Assembly (NCBI GenBank): GCA_017858295.1
Contig: JAFMBU010000001.1
Location: 1 to 42,363, forward strand
Reading direction: 5' to 3'
Source: Porticoccaceae bacterium
GTDB taxonomy: Bacteria; Pseudomonadota; Gammaproteobacteria; Pseudomonadales; Porticoccaceae
DNA: 42,363 bases
Shown: positions 32,434 to 41,509 of the stretch, piece after piece
How the letters are laid out: the number at the start of each line of letters is the position of its first letter
Position numbering within the stretch: position 1 is the stretch's first letter
Translations under genes and position numbers: made by a program
The notes under the pieces: model-generated
The model's database searches: none
What the model saw: the letters and a program-made list of their open reading frames with translations, nothing else
Told to the model about the DNA's origin: nothing

Positions 32434-33277
32434 GAACTCAAATCAATCCGGTACGTTGTATGTAGTCGCCACACCCATAGGCAATCTGGGTGATATGGTA
32501 CCCCGAGCAGTCGAGATCCTTCAATCAGTGAAAGCCATTGCCTGCGAGGATACCCGTCACAGCAAAAAATTGCTGGATCATTTTCGCATCGATACACCAT
32601 TGATGGCCTATCACGACCACAGCGACAAAAAAAGCAGCCACAAGATTCTGATGCAGCTCAGTGCCGGCAATGATCTCGCGTTGATATCCGATGCAGGCAC
32701 ACCGCTGATTTCTGATCCTGGCTACCGCTTGGTACTTGCAGCGCGTCAGCAGGGTATTAGTGTTATTCCCGTCCCCGGTGCCTGCGCGGCTATTGCTGCA
32801 CTGAGTGTGGCAGGTCTGCCCACGGATCGATTTAGATTTGTTGGTTTCTTGCCAGCCAAGAGTACCCAGCGTAAAAAGGTGCTGGAGGAACTGTCGGCTG
32901 TGCCTGAAACCATGGTGTTTTACGAAGCGCCGCACCGCATTTTGGAAACCCTGAGAGATAGCGTTGAGGTATTTGGTGCCGAGCACAGTGGTTTTATCGC
33001 TCGCGAGTTGAGTAAAACCTTTGAGACCTACCTCCATGGCAGCCTGGCTGAGCTAGTTAGTCTAGTCGAAGCGGACAGCAATCAGCAGCGCGGTGAAATC
33101 GTCTTGATATTAGCTGGCCGAGACGAGACCGAGAGCACAGTAACAGTCGATGGCGAGCGCGTTCTGCGCCTGTTATTGGCAGAATTACCCACCGCCAAGG
33201 CGGCGGCACTGACAGCCAAGATTACCGGCGGTGACAAAAAGCAGTTCTATCAAATGGCGCTGGCACTAAAAGCGTAA
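32432..33277 (+). CDS. rsmI: 16S rRNA 2'-O-ribose C1402 methyltransferase
   Basis: SAM-dependent tetrapyrrole-methylase-fold enzyme that methylates C1402 in the ribosomal P site. 281 residues: LYVVATPIGNLGDMVPRAVEIL, ACEDTRHSKKLLDHF, ALISDAGTPLISDPGYRLV, VPGACAAIAAL and FVGFLPAK are all classic. The divergent rsmI/lpoA arrangement is the one seen in E. coli, but here the two ATG codons share two bases. No good ribosome site precedes the start, and no later start would spare the conserved N-terminal strand. Confidence 0.96.
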   Translation: MNSNQSGTLYVVATPIGNLGDMVPRAVEILQSVKAIACEDTRHSKKLLDHFRIDTPLMAYHDHSDKKSSHKILMQLSAGNDLALISDAGTPLISDPGYRLVLAARQQGISVIPVPGACAAIAALSVAGLPTDRFRFVGFLPAKSTQRKKVLEELSAVPETMVFYEAPHRILETLRDSVEVFGAEHSGFIARELSKTFETYLHGSLAELVSLVEADSNQQRGEIVLILAGRDETESTVTVDGERVLRLLLAELPTAKAAALTAKITGGDKKQFYQMALALKA

Positions 33278-33285
33278 TCTGATAT

Positions 33286-33315
33286 AAAAAAGGGCTAGCT
33301 CATTGGAGCTAACCC
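33286..33315 (-). terminator. Intrinsic terminator of maeB
   Basis: Read on the minus strand, GGGTTAGCTC and GAGCTAGCCC pair (one G-T wobble) around a 4-base loop (33292-33315), followed by six T residues (33286-33291). It lies just beyond the maeB stop and can also slow transcripts from rsmI. Confidence 0.85.
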
Positions 33316-33336
33316 TCTGTAACGCTAATACCTTAT

Positions 33337-35607
33337 TTACTTACTGTGCTGAATATCCGCAACCGTCAGCGCTGTCATATTGAAGATGCCCCGAGACGAC
33401 ACCGATGGAATCACAATATGCGCAGGCTTACTAAAGCCATTGATAAAGGGGCCGATCAACAGTGCATCGGTCAGTGAGCGAATCAATCCCATAGCAATAT
33501 TTGCTGCATCCAAGTTAGGCATAACCAACACGTTGGCGCGGCCTTTGAGGGTCGATTGGGAATAAATGGTTTTGCGCAATGTCGGATTCAGGGCACTGAG
33601 CACATGCATCTCACCATCAATTTCCAGCTCAGGCTGTGCTTCCCGCAATAGCTCACTGGCTCTGCGCATTTTTCGTGCCGACGCTGTATTGGCAGTGCCA
33701 AAGTTTGAGTGGGACAGCAAGGCCACTTTGGGTTCAATGCCAAAGCGCTTTACCAGATCTATGCTGGCCTCAGTAATTTTTACTAACTCCTCGGCTGTGG
33801 GATCCACATTCATCGCTGTATCGGCTAAAAACAGCGGGCCATCTGGCATCAATAATACCGCAGCAGACGAGACCAACTGCTCTTTGTGGGAGGGGCCGAG
33901 CAGATGCATAATTTCCCGAAGATGAAAATCAAAGCGACCTACTTTGCCGCAGATAAGGCCATCGGCTTCTCCCCGGGCAACCATTACTGCCGCGATGGCA
34001 GTCTGATCGTCGCGCATAATCTTCCGGGCAGCATCTACAGAGACACCATGACGACCGACGCTCTGATGATAGAAGGCGGCATACTGTTCGTGTCGATCAT
34101 TATTGCTGGGATCAAATATTTCTACGTCACTGTCCAGATCTATGCGCAGGCCAAGACGGTCAATTTTTTGTTCCATGCCAGCGCGACGGCCAACCAAGAT
34201 AGGTTTGGCGATCTGCTCATCAAGCACCGCTTGCACGGCTAACAGAACATCGTCATTTTCTCCTTCAGCATAGACAATACGCGCTGGCGCTTTTTTCGCC
34301 ATCTCAATAATCGGCTGCATAAACAGCCCAGCCTGATTAACAAACTCGTTCAGGGTCTGACGATAGGCTTCTAGGTCTTCGATAGGACGTGTAGCTACAC
34401 CGCTCTCCATGGCCGCTTTAACCACCGCCATGGGCACTACTTCAATCAGGCGTGGATCAAAGGCTTTGGGGATAAGATATTCAGGGCCAAATTTAAGCGC
34501 TTCATCAGCGTAGGCCGCCGCCACCACATCTGAGGTTTCCATAGTGGCCAGATCGGCAATGGCGCGAACCGCAGCCATTTTCATCTCTTCGTTAATGGTC
34601 GACGCACCACAGTCCAGTGCACCGCGGAAAATAAATGGGAAACAGAGAACATTGTTCACCTGATTGGGATAGTCAGAACGGCCAGTGGCTAAAATCGCGT
34701 CGGGGCGAGCGGCCATGGCGTCTTCCGGCATGATCTCTGGGATCGGGTTAGACATGGCGAGAATAATGGGCTTCTCGCCCATCTTTTTTAGCAGCTCGCC
34801 ATTTAATACGCCCGGTCCCGAGAGACCCATAAACAAATCTGCGCCTTCGATAGCATCCTCAATGGTGCGATCGCTGGTCTCTACTGCGTAATCTTCTTTC
34901 CAGGGATTCATGCCGTCTTTGCGGCCGGCATAGATAACGCCGGTGCGGTCGATCATGCGCACATTTTTCTTCTGCAGGCCCATACTTACCAGCAGGTCGA
35001 CACAGGCAATACTGGCAGCGCCAGCACCTGAGACCACGAGCTTAACGTCTTCAAACTTTTTCTCGACTATGCGCAGGCCGTTATAAATAGCGGCGGCGGC
35101 AACAATGGCGGTGCCGTGTTGATCGTCGTGAAATACCGGAATTTTCATGCGTTCACGGAGTTTTTTCTCCACCATAAAGCATTCCGGGGCCTTGATATCT
35201 TCAAGGTTAATACCACCAAAGGTTGGCTCCAGTGACGCGATAATATCCACCAACTTGTCGACATCGGTTTCATCCACTTCAATATCGAAGACATCTATAT
35301 TGGCAAATTTCTTAAACAGTACTGCCTTACCTTCCATTACCGGTTTTGAGGCCAGCGGGCCTATATTGCCCAGACCCAGCACAGCAGTACCGTTAGTAAT
35401 CACCGCCACCAGATTACCCCGGGATGTAACCGAGGCCACTTCTGTGGGGTTCTCGACAATCAACTCACAAGCGTGCGCAACACCGGGAGAATAGGCGAGT
35501 GATAAATCGCGCTTATTGGCCAGCGGTTTGGTTGGACGAATCTCTAATTTACCGGGGGTTGGATGAGTGTGATATTTAAGTGCGGCTTCTTTAAATGAGT
35601 CGGTCAT
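33337..35607 (-). CDS. maeB: NADP-dependent malic enzyme with phosphotransacetylase-like domain
   Basis: Oxidative decarboxylation of malate to pyruvate, giving NADPH. The malic enzyme part (about 1-410) has SLAYSPGVAHACELI, GLGNIGPLASKPVMEGK, FGGINLEDIKAPECF, FHDDQHGTAIVAAAA and SGAGAASIACVDLL. A phosphotransacetylase-like domain (about 425-755) follows, with VGRRAGMEQKI and LLMPDGPLFLADTAMN; in E. coli MaeB it is regulatory and binds acetyl-CoA. The start chosen is ATG 35607 (MTDSFKEAALKYH), matching the family; the open frame extends 20 codons upstream to 35667 without family resemblance. That gives 756 residues. Closed by a terminator at 33286. Confidence 0.96.
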   Translation of the reverse strand: MTDSFKEAALKYHTHPTPGKLEIRPTKPLANKRDLSLAYSPGVAHACELIVENPTEVASVTSRGNLVAVITNGTAVLGLGNIGPLASKPVMEGKAVLFKKFANIDVFDIEVDETDVDKLVDIIASLEPTFGGINLEDIKAPECFMVEKKLRERMKIPVFHDDQHGTAIVAAAAIYNGLRIVEKKFEDVKLVVSGAGAASIACVDLLVSMGLQKKNVRMIDRTGVIYAGRKDGMNPWKEDYAVETSDRTIEDAIEGADLFMGLSGPGVLNGELLKKMGEKPIILAMSNPIPEIMPEDAMAARPDAILATGRSDYPNQVNNVLCFPFIFRGALDCGASTINEEMKMAAVRAIADLATMETSDVVAAAYADEALKFGPEYLIPKAFDPRLIEVVPMAVVKAAMESGVATRPIEDLEAYRQTLNEFVNQAGLFMQPIIEMAKKAPARIVYAEGENDDVLLAVQAVLDEQIAKPILVGRRAGMEQKIDRLGLRIDLDSDVEIFDPSNNDRHEQYAAFYHQSVGRHGVSVDAARKIMRDDQTAIAAVMVARGEADGLICGKVGRFDFHLREIMHLLGPSHKEQLVSSAAVLLMPDGPLFLADTAMNVDPTAEELVKITEASIDLVKRFGIEPKVALLSHSNFGTANTASARKMRRASELLREAQPELEIDGEMHVLSALNPTLRKTIYSQSTLKGRANVLVMPNLDAANIAMGLIRSLTDALLIGPFINGFSKPAHIVIPSVSSRGIFNMTALTVADIQHSK

Positions 35608-35817
35608 TTGCTCGAATTTCCTGTTACGGTATGGGGGTGACGTGGATAAGCTTTGGTTGAAATACACCTGTGGTTACTGGGAGTAAATCTAGAGGTAAAG
35701 GTTAATTTTGTAGGCTGATCCATTTATCTGGCGCACAGTTTAACGCGGCCTCTGTACAAATTGCTAACTCCCTTTGGGCTGTACTTGTAATACTTTGGAT
35801 CACTTGAAAGAATACCT

Positions 35818-37194
35818 ATGCATGGCAACAGGACTTCCATATTGAGCATTGATAAAAACCTCCTTCAGGGACAGCCTTTTCGGCTGGTCGTCTTGCTGTT
35901 TATTGTTTTGCTTACAGTGTTTTTAACCGCTAGGCCTACGTCTGGCTTCGCCCAGAGTAACAGTGCCCGCGCTTTATTTGCCGATAACAAAGCTGGCATC
36001 CTGCAAATTAGAATTATTGATATCACCTCTGGTAGCAAGAGTGCCATTGGCTCGGGCTTTGTGGTCAATGGCAGCGGCCTAATCGCGACCAATTATCATG
36101 TGGTGCAAATGGCCGCCAGTAAGCCTGAGCAATACCGCATTGAATATCTCAGTGCCGATGGTGCGGCGGGCAGCCTGAATCTGGTTGATGTGGATGTCAT
36201 TAATGACTTGGCCCTAGTTCAGAGAAGGAGCCAGGGCAGTAGTGAGGGCAGTAAACCCCTAGCTGCGGTGCTGCCTCTGGCAGCAGCCGAGCCGGATATA
36301 GGTGTGCCAGTCTATGCCCTAGGCAATCCCCTCGACTTGGGATTGACCGTTGTGCCTGGAACCTATAATGGCATCAATCAAAGCAGCTATCATCCGCGAG
36401 TACACTTCACCGGCTCCCTCAACTCAGGAATGAGTGGCGGGCCAACTCTCAATCAAGCTGGCGAAGTTGTCGGTATCAATGTCTCTACCGCAGGCAATCA
36501 AGTGAGCTTTCTGGTGCCGGTGACAGCGCTACAGCATTTGATTGCCGAGCATCAATTGCGCGGTCAGGGCGTGGACAATATGGCCCTGCGAATCGGTCAG
36601 CAGTTACTGGCGGATCAGGACAAAAAGTTTGCCCAAATGCTCTCTCTAGATTGGTCCACTATCGCTCTGGGTGAAGCCACAGTGGTCAACGAGCTGTCAC
36701 CTTTCTTTAGGTGTTGGGGCGGATCTAACAGCAGTTCTGAAAAAGCCCAATTACTGAGTGCTGATCGCACCTGTCGCAGTGAAGATAATATCTATCTCAA
36801 TGAAAAATTTAACAGCGGTGTAATTGAACATCAGTTCTTTTGGCTGGAGGCAGACAAGCTTAATCCCCTGCAGTTTTACACGTACTATAAAAGGTTATTT
36901 AGCGACTTCGCTCCGGGCAATAAGGCCCGTGAAAAAGATGTGGGTGACTATCAGTGTGAAACTGAATTTGTCGCAACGAATAATCTTGAGGCAGAGCCTC
37001 AACGCAAGACGAAGGCAGTATTTTGTGCCCGAGCCTACAAAGACTATCCACAGCTCTACGATGTATTGTTTTTACAGGGCACAGTGGATGAGTCCCGCGC
37101 TGCATTTATTAGCCACTTTACGCTTGCCGGTGTTAGCCGCGACAATGCCAAAGCCTATGCGCGAAAATTTATGGAGGTAGCGCAATGGCGGTAA
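35818..37194 (+). CDS. Periplasmic trypsin-like serine protease with novel C-terminal domain
   Basis: Residues 22-46 are an uncleaved anchor or signal peptide (LVVLLFIVLLTVFL, then SGFAQ). The protease domain (about 48-245) has a full triad: H94 (TNYHVV), D130 (INDLALV) and S206 (GMSGGP), the S1C/DegP-like pattern. There is no PDZ domain. Instead a C-terminal region of about 200 residues that I do not recognise contains four cysteines (C299, C319, C380, C403), enough for two disulfides, consistent with the periplasm. 458 residues. The end overlaps the next gene, an FHA membrane protein, by 10 bases, so the two are translationally coupled. Substrate unknown. Confidence 0.85.
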   Translation: MHGNRTSILSIDKNLLQGQPFRLVVLLFIVLLTVFLTARPTSGFAQSNSARALFADNKAGILQIRIIDITSGSKSAIGSGFVVNGSGLIATNYHVVQMAASKPEQYRIEYLSADGAAGSLNLVDVDVINDLALVQRRSQGSSEGSKPLAAVLPLAAAEPDIGVPVYALGNPLDLGLTVVPGTYNGINQSSYHPRVHFTGSLNSGMSGGPTLNQAGEVVGINVSTAGNQVSFLVPVTALQHLIAEHQLRGQGVDNMALRIGQQLLADQDKKFAQMLSLDWSTIALGEATVVNELSPFFRCWGGSNSSSEKAQLLSADRTCRSEDNIYLNEKFNSGVIEHQFFWLEADKLNPLQFYTYYKRLFSDFAPGNKAREKDVGDYQCETEFVATNNLEAEPQRKTKAVFCARAYKDYPQLYDVLFLQGTVDESRAAFISHFTLAGVSRDNAKAYARKFMEVAQWR

Positions 37195-38165
37195 TTATTG
37201 AGCTGCTTGGCTGGGGTGGCAAGCGTCAGCGCTATTTCACTGTTGAGGGAAACTCCGTCACCATAGGCCGTAGCTATCAGAATGATGTGGTTCTCGACGA
37301 CGTCTATATTTCGCCGAATCATCTGCGTCTGGATGCAGTTGAGGGTGGCTGGCAGCTGACTGATCTGCAGACGGTTAACGGTGTTGAGATTATTAAAAAT
37401 CCGCGTTCGCCTGAAACTCAGTTGCTCGATGCCGATTCAGCAATTCTCCTCGGCGAGGGAGCAGAGATAAAAATTGGCCGCACTAGGTTGCGAATTGTCT
37501 CAGATAGTCATTCAGTGGATGCCGCTAAAGAGCTGCATCATCTGGAACAGGATGCGGGCAAGCTAAATCGACTGTCTATCTGGCTGCCACTGTTTCTGAT
37601 TAGCCTAGCGGTGGAAGTAGCCGCACTCTACTTCAGTAGCTTTATTGAGTGGCAGTGGAAAAATGTTTTCTCAATCATTTTGGGCACTCAGGCAGTGCTG
37701 TTATTTATAGCTCTCTTCTGGGGCGCACTGGGTCGGTTTTTGCGCAGTGAGAGTCAGTTTTTAAGTCACTATTGTTTAATCTTGCTCGCCGGCTTGGCCT
37801 ATTCTGTGGCAGATTGGCTGATCGGTATACTGGCGTATAACGCCGGTACTGAGATGGTTGCAATGATCCTGTCGCCATTAAATGCGCTACTGCTTTTGGC
37901 TCTGCTACTCTCAGCCAATTTTGCTCTGGCTACAAACATGTTGCCCCGTCAGCGCTGGATTTCATCCCTCGGCTTTGTAATGTTGATCATTGTTGTTAGT
38001 ATCACCGCCCGGATGAGTGGCTGGGGGGAATTTTCTCCCTACCCGAGTTATTTCTCTGGTCTTGAGGTCCCTGAACTGCAGTTTGCTGGTGCAGACTCTG
38101 CAGATGATTTTATTGCCAGTTTCGATGCTATTTTTGCTGCGGCTGATCGCAACGCTCTCGACTAG
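37185..38165 (+). CDS. FHA-domain inner-membrane protein
   Basis: The N-terminal FHA domain (about 15-95) binds phosphothreonine; the key residues are present: G28-R29-S30, N33-D34, S43-x-x-H46 and NG in TVNGVEI. About five hydrophobic helices follow (from about residue 133 to 280: IWLPLFLISLAVEVAALYF, VFSIILGTQAVLLFIALFW, CLILLAGLAYSVADWLIGIL, ILSPLNALLLLALLLSA and GFVMLIIVVSITA). With FHA in the cytoplasm, an odd number of helices places the 45-residue acidic tail in the periplasm. Overlaps the protease gene by 10 bases. No kinase or phosphatase is encoded nearby. 326 residues; no named family recognised. Confidence 0.8.
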   Translation: MAVIIELLGWGGKRQRYFTVEGNSVTIGRSYQNDVVLDDVYISPNHLRLDAVEGGWQLTDLQTVNGVEIIKNPRSPETQLLDADSAILLGEGAEIKIGRTRLRIVSDSHSVDAAKELHHLEQDAGKLNRLSIWLPLFLISLAVEVAALYFSSFIEWQWKNVFSIILGTQAVLLFIALFWGALGRFLRSESQFLSHYCLILLAGLAYSVADWLIGILAYNAGTEMVAMILSPLNALLLLALLLSANFALATNMLPRQRWISSLGFVMLIIVVSITARMSGWGEFSPYPSYFSGLEVPELQFAGADSADDFIASFDAIFAAADRNALD

Positions 38166-38245
38166 AACAAGGTTCGGCCTAACAGCTGTCAATCGATAAA
38201 AAATAAATGCCGTGTTTGAGCGGCAAACAATAATAGGAATTAATC

Positions 38246-39694
38246 GTGGAAGCATTTGTTAACCATCTCAATGGCATTATCTGGAGTTCAGCGCTGATCT
38301 ATCTGTGCCTTGGCACCGGGCTCTATTTTTCGTTGCGCACGCGCTTTCTTCAAGTTCGCCACTTTGGTCATATGTTAAAAATTATGCGCGAAGGGAAGAG
38401 CTCCGAGGCCGGTGTTTCGTCGTTTCAGGCGTTGACCATGTCGCTGTCCGGGCGGGTTGGCACGGGTAATATTGCCGGTGTTGCAACTGCCATCGCCATC
38501 GGCGGTCCAGGTGCGGTTTTTTGGATGTGGACCGTGGCCTTTCTCGGCGCCTCCACCGCCTATATAGAAGCCACTCTGGCACAGATTTATAAAGAGTTAG
38601 ATGACAATGGCAGCTACCGCGGTGGCCCAGCCTATTACATTGAAAAAGCCATGGGCCAAAAATGGTATGCCTGGACTTTCGCTGTGGCGACTATTATTGC
38701 CATGGGTTTCTGTCTTCCAGGTATTCAGGCCAACAGTATTGTTGCCGCCATGAACAATGCCTGGGAGATCCCGGCGCTGGTCACTGCCTCGGTACTGGCA
38801 ATCGGCCTGGCGATGATCGTTATCGGCGGCGTCAAGCGCATTGCCCATTTCGCTCAGGTGGTGGTACCGACGATGGCCGCCGGCTATATCCTTATTGCCT
38901 TTACGGTGGTATTTCTCAATATAGATATGGTCCCCACAGTGACCATGCTAATTATCAATAGCGCCTTTGGTCTAGATGCAGGTTACGGCGCGATTATCGG
39001 TATGGCCGTGGCCTGGGGTGTTAAGCGTGGTGTTTACTCCAACGAAGCGGGACAGGGCAGTGGTCCTCATCCAGCGGCGGCGGCAGAAGTCTCTCATCCC
39101 GCCAAGCAGGGTTTGGTGCAGGCCTTTTCTGTCTATGTGGACACGCTTTTAATTTGTTCAGCTACCGCCTTTATGATTCTGTTGACCGGTCTCTACAATG
39201 TCGAGGGCGCCGACGGCACTTACCTCTATCAGGGTCTGCCTGGTGTCGAAGTGGGTCCAGCCTATGTGCAAGCGGCCTTTGATACAGTGATGCCCGGCTT
39301 TGGTAGTAGTGTGCTTGCCATAGCTCTGCTGTTTTTCGCCTTTACCACTATTGTTGCCTATTACTATATTGCTGAAACCAACGTGATGTTTATTAACCGC
39401 AAGGTTCATCGTCCATGGTTGGCTAATCTGTTGAAAGTGTTGGTGATTACGTCGGTGATGTATGGCGGTATAAAGAGCGCCGATCTGGCTTGGGCACTGG
39501 GTGATGTGGGTGTAGGCCTTATGGCATGGTTGAATATTGTCGCGATCATTATCTTGCAGCGCCCGGCTCTGACGGCGCTCAAAGATTACGAACGGCAGTT
39601 GGATGCGGGAGTGGATCCGCGCTTTGATCCAGAGGCTTTAGGGATTGAAAAGGCTAATTTCTGGGTGGATAGAAAGAACGCCGAGAGTCAGTAA
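38246..39694 (+). CDS. Sodium:alanine/glycine symporter, AGCS family
   Basis: Imports D/L-alanine or glycine with sodium. The 482-residue protein has ten or more membrane helices and the family signatures LSGRVGTGNIAGVATAIA, GGPGAVFWMW, the GVKRGVYSNEAGQGSGPHPAAAA stretch, and FAFTTIVAYYYIAETN. The start is GTG 38246, with AGGA 8-9 bases upstream. It is separated by 80 bases from the FHA gene and by only 3 bases from the stop of convergent rnt. Substrate choice between alanine and glycine cannot be read. Confidence 0.94.
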   Translation: MEAFVNHLNGIIWSSALIYLCLGTGLYFSLRTRFLQVRHFGHMLKIMREGKSSEAGVSSFQALTMSLSGRVGTGNIAGVATAIAIGGPGAVFWMWTVAFLGASTAYIEATLAQIYKELDDNGSYRGGPAYYIEKAMGQKWYAWTFAVATIIAMGFCLPGIQANSIVAAMNNAWEIPALVTASVLAIGLAMIVIGGVKRIAHFAQVVVPTMAAGYILIAFTVVFLNIDMVPTVTMLIINSAFGLDAGYGAIIGMAVAWGVKRGVYSNEAGQGSGPHPAAAAEVSHPAKQGLVQAFSVYVDTLLICSATAFMILLTGLYNVEGADGTYLYQGLPGVEVGPAYVQAAFDTVMPGFGSSVLAIALLFFAFTTIVAYYYIAETNVMFINRKVHRPWLANLLKVLVITSVMYGGIKSADLAWALGDVGVGLMAWLNIVAIIILQRPALTALKDYERQLDAGVDPRFDPEALGIEKANFWVDRKNAESQ

Positions 39695-39697
39695 CCG

Positions 39698-40381
39698 CTA
39701 TTCGGCTTCAGTCTCAGCATCGGTCTCAAGAGGCCAACCACCGAGATCTTTCCAGCGATTGACAATACCGCAGAACAGCTCTGCGGTTTTCACTGCATCA
39801 TAGAGGGCACTGTGAGCATTGCGATTATCAAAATCCATCTTCGCCGCCTGACAGGCTTTGGCCAATACGGTTTGGCCATAGACTAGACCGGCAAGAGTGG
39901 AGGTGTCGAAGCAGGAAAAGGGGTGAAACGGATTGCGTTTTATCTGATTTCGATTCACCGCAGCATTGACAAAGCCCAGATCAAAATGGGCGTTGTGAGC
40001 CACCATCACTGAACGCGTGCAGCCGGTTGCGCTGATCTCATGGCGTATAGGTCGGAAGATATCCCGCAGAGCTTCGCCTTCCTCCTCGGGCATACGCTCG
40101 GGATCATAAATATCAATACCGGTAAATTCCAGCGCCGCTTTTTCAACTACTGCACCGGGAAAGGGGTCGATATTTTTGCTGTGTGTCTCTTTGATCTGGA
40201 TATTACCCTGACCATCCATCTCCAGAATCACTGCGGCAATTTCCAACATGGCATCGGTGCGAGAATTAAAACCACCGGTTTCAACATCCACTACAACTGG
40301 CAAAAAACCACGAAATCGCTCGGCGATATTATTCGTATACTCTTTAGTATCAATTTTATTGATGATCGACGACATATCCAT
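39698..40381 (-). CDS. rnt: Ribonuclease T
   Basis: A DEDDh 3'-5' exonuclease that matures tRNA and other RNA 3' ends. Exo motifs: VVDVETGGFN (Exo I, D and E), AHNAHFDLGFV (Exo II) and HSALYDAVKTAELF (Exo III, H and D). FRGFLPVVVD at the N-terminus is typical. The start chosen is ATG 40381, whose first base is the last base of the pyrC stop (TAATG coupling), giving 227 residues; ATG 40399 would add six residues and overlap pyrC further. Downstream of pyrC as in Pseudomonas. Confidence 0.95.
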   Translation of the reverse strand: MDMSSIINKIDTKEYTNNIAERFRGFLPVVVDVETGGFNSRTDAMLEIAAVILEMDGQGNIQIKETHSKNIDPFPGAVVEKAALEFTGIDIYDPERMPEEEGEALRDIFRPIRHEISATGCTRSVMVAHNAHFDLGFVNAAVNRNQIKRNPFHPFSCFDTSTLAGLVYGQTVLAKACQAAKMDFDNRNAHSALYDAVKTAELFCGIVNRWKDLGGWPLETDAETEAE

Positions 40382-41415
40382 TAGTGGTCCATTTTCCAAT
40401 TCAGAGTGGTACCAGCGCCGAGGGGGATCAGTTGCGAATCATCAAACGGAATCGCTGCGGGCAGCTGCCAGGGTTGGCGTAATAGGGTAATGCTGGTGGT
40501 GTTTCGTGGCAGGCCATAGAAGTCTGCCCCGTACTTGCTGGCAAAGCCCTCGAGCTTATCCAGCGCATCGGCCTCTTCAAAGGCCTGGGCATAGAGTTCA
40601 ATAGCGGCGTGATGGCTAAAGCAGCCAGCGCAACCACAGGCACTCTCTTTTTTGTCCTGAGCGTGGGGCGCAGAATCAGTGCCCAAAAAGAACTTCGGGC
40701 TGCCACTGGTGGCAGCCTTAATCAGGGCGTGCTGATGAACATCGCGCTTTAAAATGGGCAGACAAAACAGGTGCGGCCTAATACCGCCAACCAACATGTG
40801 GTTGCGGTTATAGAGCAGGTGCTGAGGAGTAATGGTAGCGGCCACATTGTCACCGGCTGCGGCGACAAACTCTGCTGCTTCAAGCGTCGTAATATGCTCG
40901 AAAATAATTTTTAACTTGGGATAATGCTGAACCAGACCGCGCAGATGGCGCTCGATAAATACTGCTTCGCGATCAAAAATATCGATCTCGCCGGCGGTGA
41001 CTTCGCCGTGGAGCTGCAATACCATGCCCACTTCCTGCATGGTGGCAAGAACCTTCTGGATATTGTTGAGGCTGGTAACACCGGAGTCAGAATTGGTTGT
41101 AGCTCCTGCCGGATAATACTTGCAGCCATGGATAAAGCCACATTCTTTCGCCGCGCGAATTTCATCGGCGGTGGTGTTATCCGTAAGATAGAGAACCATT
41201 AAGGGTTCCCAGGTTGAGCCTGCAGGACGCTGTGCCAGAATGCGCTCGCGGTAGGCGCCGACTTGAGCCACAGTGGTTGCCGGTGGCATTAGATTGGGCA
41301 TAATAATGCCGCGGCCAAAGCCTCTTGCGGCGGCGGGTACTGTCGCCGCAAGCATGCTATTGTCACGCAGATGGAGATGCCAGTCGTCTGGTTGTATAAG
41401 AGTAATTTTGTCCAT
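40381..41415 (-). CDS. pyrC: Dihydroorotase, class II
   Basis: Closes carbamoyl-aspartate to dihydroorotate in pyrimidine synthesis. 344 residues with the zinc motif HLHLRD (His16-type HxH), NLMPP, the carboxylated lysine in GCKYYPAGAT, LQLHGEV, FEHITT and the final aspartate in LGTDSAPH, all as in the E. coli enzyme. The start at 41415 begins MDKITLIQPDDWHLHLR. It is translationally coupled to rnt. Confidence 0.97.
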   Translation of the reverse strand: MDKITLIQPDDWHLHLRDNSMLAATVPAAARGFGRGIIMPNLMPPATTVAQVGAYRERILAQRPAGSTWEPLMVLYLTDNTTADEIRAAKECGFIHGCKYYPAGATTNSDSGVTSLNNIQKVLATMQEVGMVLQLHGEVTAGEIDIFDREAVFIERHLRGLVQHYPKLKIIFEHITTLEAAEFVAAAGDNVAATITPQHLLYNRNHMLVGGIRPHLFCLPILKRDVHQHALIKAATSGSPKFFLGTDSAPHAQDKKESACGCAGCFSHHAAIELYAQAFEEADALDKLEGFASKYGADFYGLPRNTTSITLLRQPWQLPAAIPFDDSQLIPLGAGTTLNWKMDH

Positions 41416-41509
41416 TGAAGCCGTATCCGCTGTTATCGGTGAATGCTACCGGAAACAGTGGTGTCATGACAGGTTTTGTGGAACGGTATGAATAAAAATT
41501 GAGCAACTA

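Noticed and set aside
38208..38225. TGCCG/CGGCA hairpin before the AGCS symporter, followed on the minus strand by a T-rich stretch.
   Set aside because: No minus-strand gene ends nearby, so it is not needed as a terminator; the stem is only five pairs.
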